A stretch of 64,000 nucleotides of DNA from a bacterium (GTDB taxonomy: Bacteria > Chloroflexota > Chloroflexia > Chloroflexales > Kallotenuaceae): the NCBI GenBank assembly GCA_016781505.1, contig JADDQF010000130.1, forward strand, positions 53,637-117,636, written 5' to 3'. The notes beneath the pieces were generated by a model. The model ran no database searches. It saw only the letters and a program-made list of their open reading frames with translations, and was not told the DNA's origin. The number at the start of each line of letters is the position of its first letter. Position 1 is the stretch's first letter. The translations under genes were made by a program, and so were the position numbers. This document shows positions 62,508 to 64,000 of the stretch, one piece after another.

Positions 62508-62536
62508 AGTGTACCTGAGCCCACGGACGTTGTCAA
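62508..62536 (-). promoter_or_regulatory. Consensus sigma-70 promoter of the micro-gene
   Basis: On the minus strand a perfect TTGACA (62531-62536), a 17-bp spacer and TACACT (62508-62513). The best promoter in the window. The transcript would start near 62501 with a leader of about 58 nt before the ATG. Confidence 0.8.
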
Positions 62537-62685
62537 GCTATTTTGGGCCAAATGGGCAAAGCTGTTCACGCCCAATCTGATGTACCGCAGCGCCTGCTCT
62601 GATGGGCGACAATCCCAGGCCAAGCCCGCACATGCCTGCCAACCGGTGTCAGGGCTGCAACCCATGCGCGAGCCTGCATTACCGC

Positions 62686-64000
62686 CTAATCGGTTGACAC
62701 GGCTTCATCCACCACCGCATTCTCTTCGACCACCCGCTGGTAAAAGTGTGCGCTGTCTTTCAACACCCGCGTCTGGCTTGGATAGTCCACATAGACGATG
62801 CCGAAGCGTTTGCTATAGCCGTGGGCCCACTCAAAGTTGTCCAGCAGCGACCACACAAAGTAGCCCCGCAGCGCGGCACCGGCGTGCAAAGCCTCCCAGG
62901 CCGCCGCAAAGTGCGACCGCAGATAGGCCGTGCGCCGCGGATCATTGACCGTGCCGTCGGCCAACGTATCATCAAAGGCTGCGCCGTTTTCGGTGATGTA
63001 GATCGCTTTGGGCGCATAGTCGGTCTGGACGCGCTTCAACACATCGGTCAGCCCTTCCGGCGCCACCGGCCAGCCCATCGCCGTAATTTCGCGGCCGGCT
63101 GCGATCTCTTCCTCGGGTGAGCGTGTGCCAATGCCTAACGGGTGCTGGCTGAAGGGCACAGCTCGAACGGTTTGCGGGAAGTAATAGTTGATGCCCAAAA
63201 AGTCCGTCGGCGTGGCGATCAAGTCAAGGTCGTTGGCCTCGATCTCCGGCATCAGCGCACCATACAGCTCCACCAGCGCTTGGGGATATCCCTGCCCATA
63301 CAGGGGATCCAGGAACCAGCGATTGAAGGCCATGTCGAGCCGCTCTGCCGCAGCCTGGTCTTCAGCCGAGTCCGAGGCGGGCAGACTGGGCGAAAGGTTG
63401 AGCGTGATCCCCACCTGCGCACCGGCGCGGGCAGAGCGCAGGATCGGCACCGTGCGGCCATGCGACAGCAACAGATGGTGCGCAACCTGCAGCGCAACCC
63501 GCGGATCTTGCACGCCCGGAGCGTGGCGACCCTCGAAGTGGCCGACGAATGCCGCAACCTGCGGCTCGTTATGGGTGATCCAGTGCGTGACCCGATCGCC
63601 CAGCCGGGCTACAACCGCGTCGGCATACTCCACAAACGCATCAACCGTTGCACGATTGGCCCAACCGCCTTTGTCTTGCAAGGCCTGCGGCAGATCCCAG
63701 TGGTACAGGGTTACAAACGGCGTGATGTTGGCTTCGAGTAAGCCATCGACCAGATTATCGTAAAAGTCAAGGCCACGTTCATTTGGCTGCCCAAAGCCCT
63801 GCGGGATGACCCGCGGCCACGAGATTGAGAAGCGGTAGGCTTGCAAGCCAAGTTGCTGCATCAGCTTCACATCATCCTGCCACAGATGATAATGATCGCA
63901 GGCCACATCGCCCGTGTCGCCGTTGTTGGTTTTTCCCGGCGTGTGGCTGAACGTGTCCCAGATCGAGGGGCCGCGGCCATCCTCGTCGACCGCCCCTTCG
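62686..64000 (-). CDS. GH1 beta-glucosidase (5' end outside window)
   Basis: 438 codons are present, and the frame continues across the right edge (PSIWDTFSHTPGKTNNGDTGD, the GH1 N-terminal hallmark, is visible). Features are the acid/base Glu in ITHNEPQVA, the nucleophile Glu in IYITENGAAF, and SLLDNFEWAHGYSKRFGIVYVDY near the C-terminus. It hydrolyses beta-glucosides or related beta-glycosides in the cytoplasm. Only the first ~20 residues are probably missing. It ends about 185 bp upstream of the micro-gene promoter (same strand), with no obvious terminator. Confidence 0.93.
   Translation of the reverse strand, partial: EGAVDEDGRGPSIWDTFSHTPGKTNNGDTGDVACDHYHLWQDDVKLMQQLGLQAYRFSISWPRVIPQGFGQPNERGLDFYDNLVDGLLEANITPFVTLYHWDLPQALQDKGGWANRATVDAFVEYADAVVARLGDRVTHWITHNEPQVAAFVGHFEGRHAPGVQDPRVALQVAHHLLLSHGRTVPILRSARAGAQVGITLNLSPSLPASDSAEDQAAAERLDMAFNRWFLDPLYGQGYPQALVELYGALMPEIEANDLDLIATPTDFLGINYYFPQTVRAVPFSQHPLGIGTRSPEEEIAAGREITAMGWPVAPEGLTDVLKRVQTDYAPKAIYITENGAAFDDTLADGTVNDPRRTAYLRSHFAAAWEALHAGAALRGYFVWSLLDNFEWAHGYSKRFGIVYVDYPSQTRVLKDSAHFYQRVVEENAVVDEAVSTD

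Overview
The window (about 60% GC by eye) looks like chromosomal DNA of a Chloroflexota bacterium, probably class Chloroflexia. The reasons are the mix of a leucine-degradation operon, polyhydroxyalkanoate (PHA) genes of the PhaC plus small-subunit type, STAND/SARP-type regulators, zinc-ribbon proteins, a single-chain glycyl-tRNA synthetase behind a T-box, and extended -10 promoters. This placement is inference; no rRNA or tRNA gene was seen that would settle it.

Layout. 0-4 kb: the 3' end of prfB, a YitT membrane protein, a HIT protein, a CheY-like receiver with a frameshifted small gene upstream, and a PrsW-like protease. 4-11.5 kb: leucine catabolism on the minus strand (HMG-CoA lyase, methylcrotonyl-CoA carboxylase beta, methylglutaconyl-CoA hydratase, carboxylase alpha) and an acyl-CoA mutase large subunit. 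11.8-17 kb: a PQ-loop protein, an Ala/Pro-rich membrane protein, an acyl-CoA dehydrogenase, a probable selenocysteine glutaredoxin that ordinary ORF calling misses, a 59-residue protein and a HerA-like ATPase. 17-26.8 kb: XerC/D recombinase, T-box and glyS, NERD protein, MoxR ATPase, RpoN with a zinc-ribbon insert, small membrane proteins, a lipid kinase and a BON protein. 26.8-40 kb: two large membrane glycosyltransferase-like proteins, asnS, gatC, a methyltransferase, an HTH-TM-ectodomain protein, a DUF4397 surface protein and two DMT exporters. 40-44.5 kb: a hydrolase and two-component genes, with the kinase gene split by a frame change. 44.7-60.4 kb: an MFS carrier, acs and the PHA gene set. 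60.4-64 kb: a membrane protein, OsmC, a 14-codon micro-gene with its own promoter and terminator, and the 3' part of a GH1 beta-glucosidase gene.

How the genes fit together. Leucine breakdown and a mutase feed acetyl-CoA and acyl-CoA metabolism. A carrier (with a possible sigma-54 promoter) and acetyl-CoA synthetase would bring in acetate, and PhaA, PhaB, PhaE/R-like, PhaC and phasin would store carbon as PHA. A second SDR and a PhaC paralogue with Ser in place of the nucleophilic Cys lie beyond a STAND-SARP regulator. Three PHA-linked promoters share TGAACT-N4-TGTAACCG at a fixed distance from a -10-like hexamer, in SARP-like geometry, so that regulator is a candidate controller.

The strongest new signals are the seleno-glutaredoxin with an adjacent SECIS-like hairpin, the shared PHA promoter element, the micro-gene, and the Ser-type PhaC paralogue.
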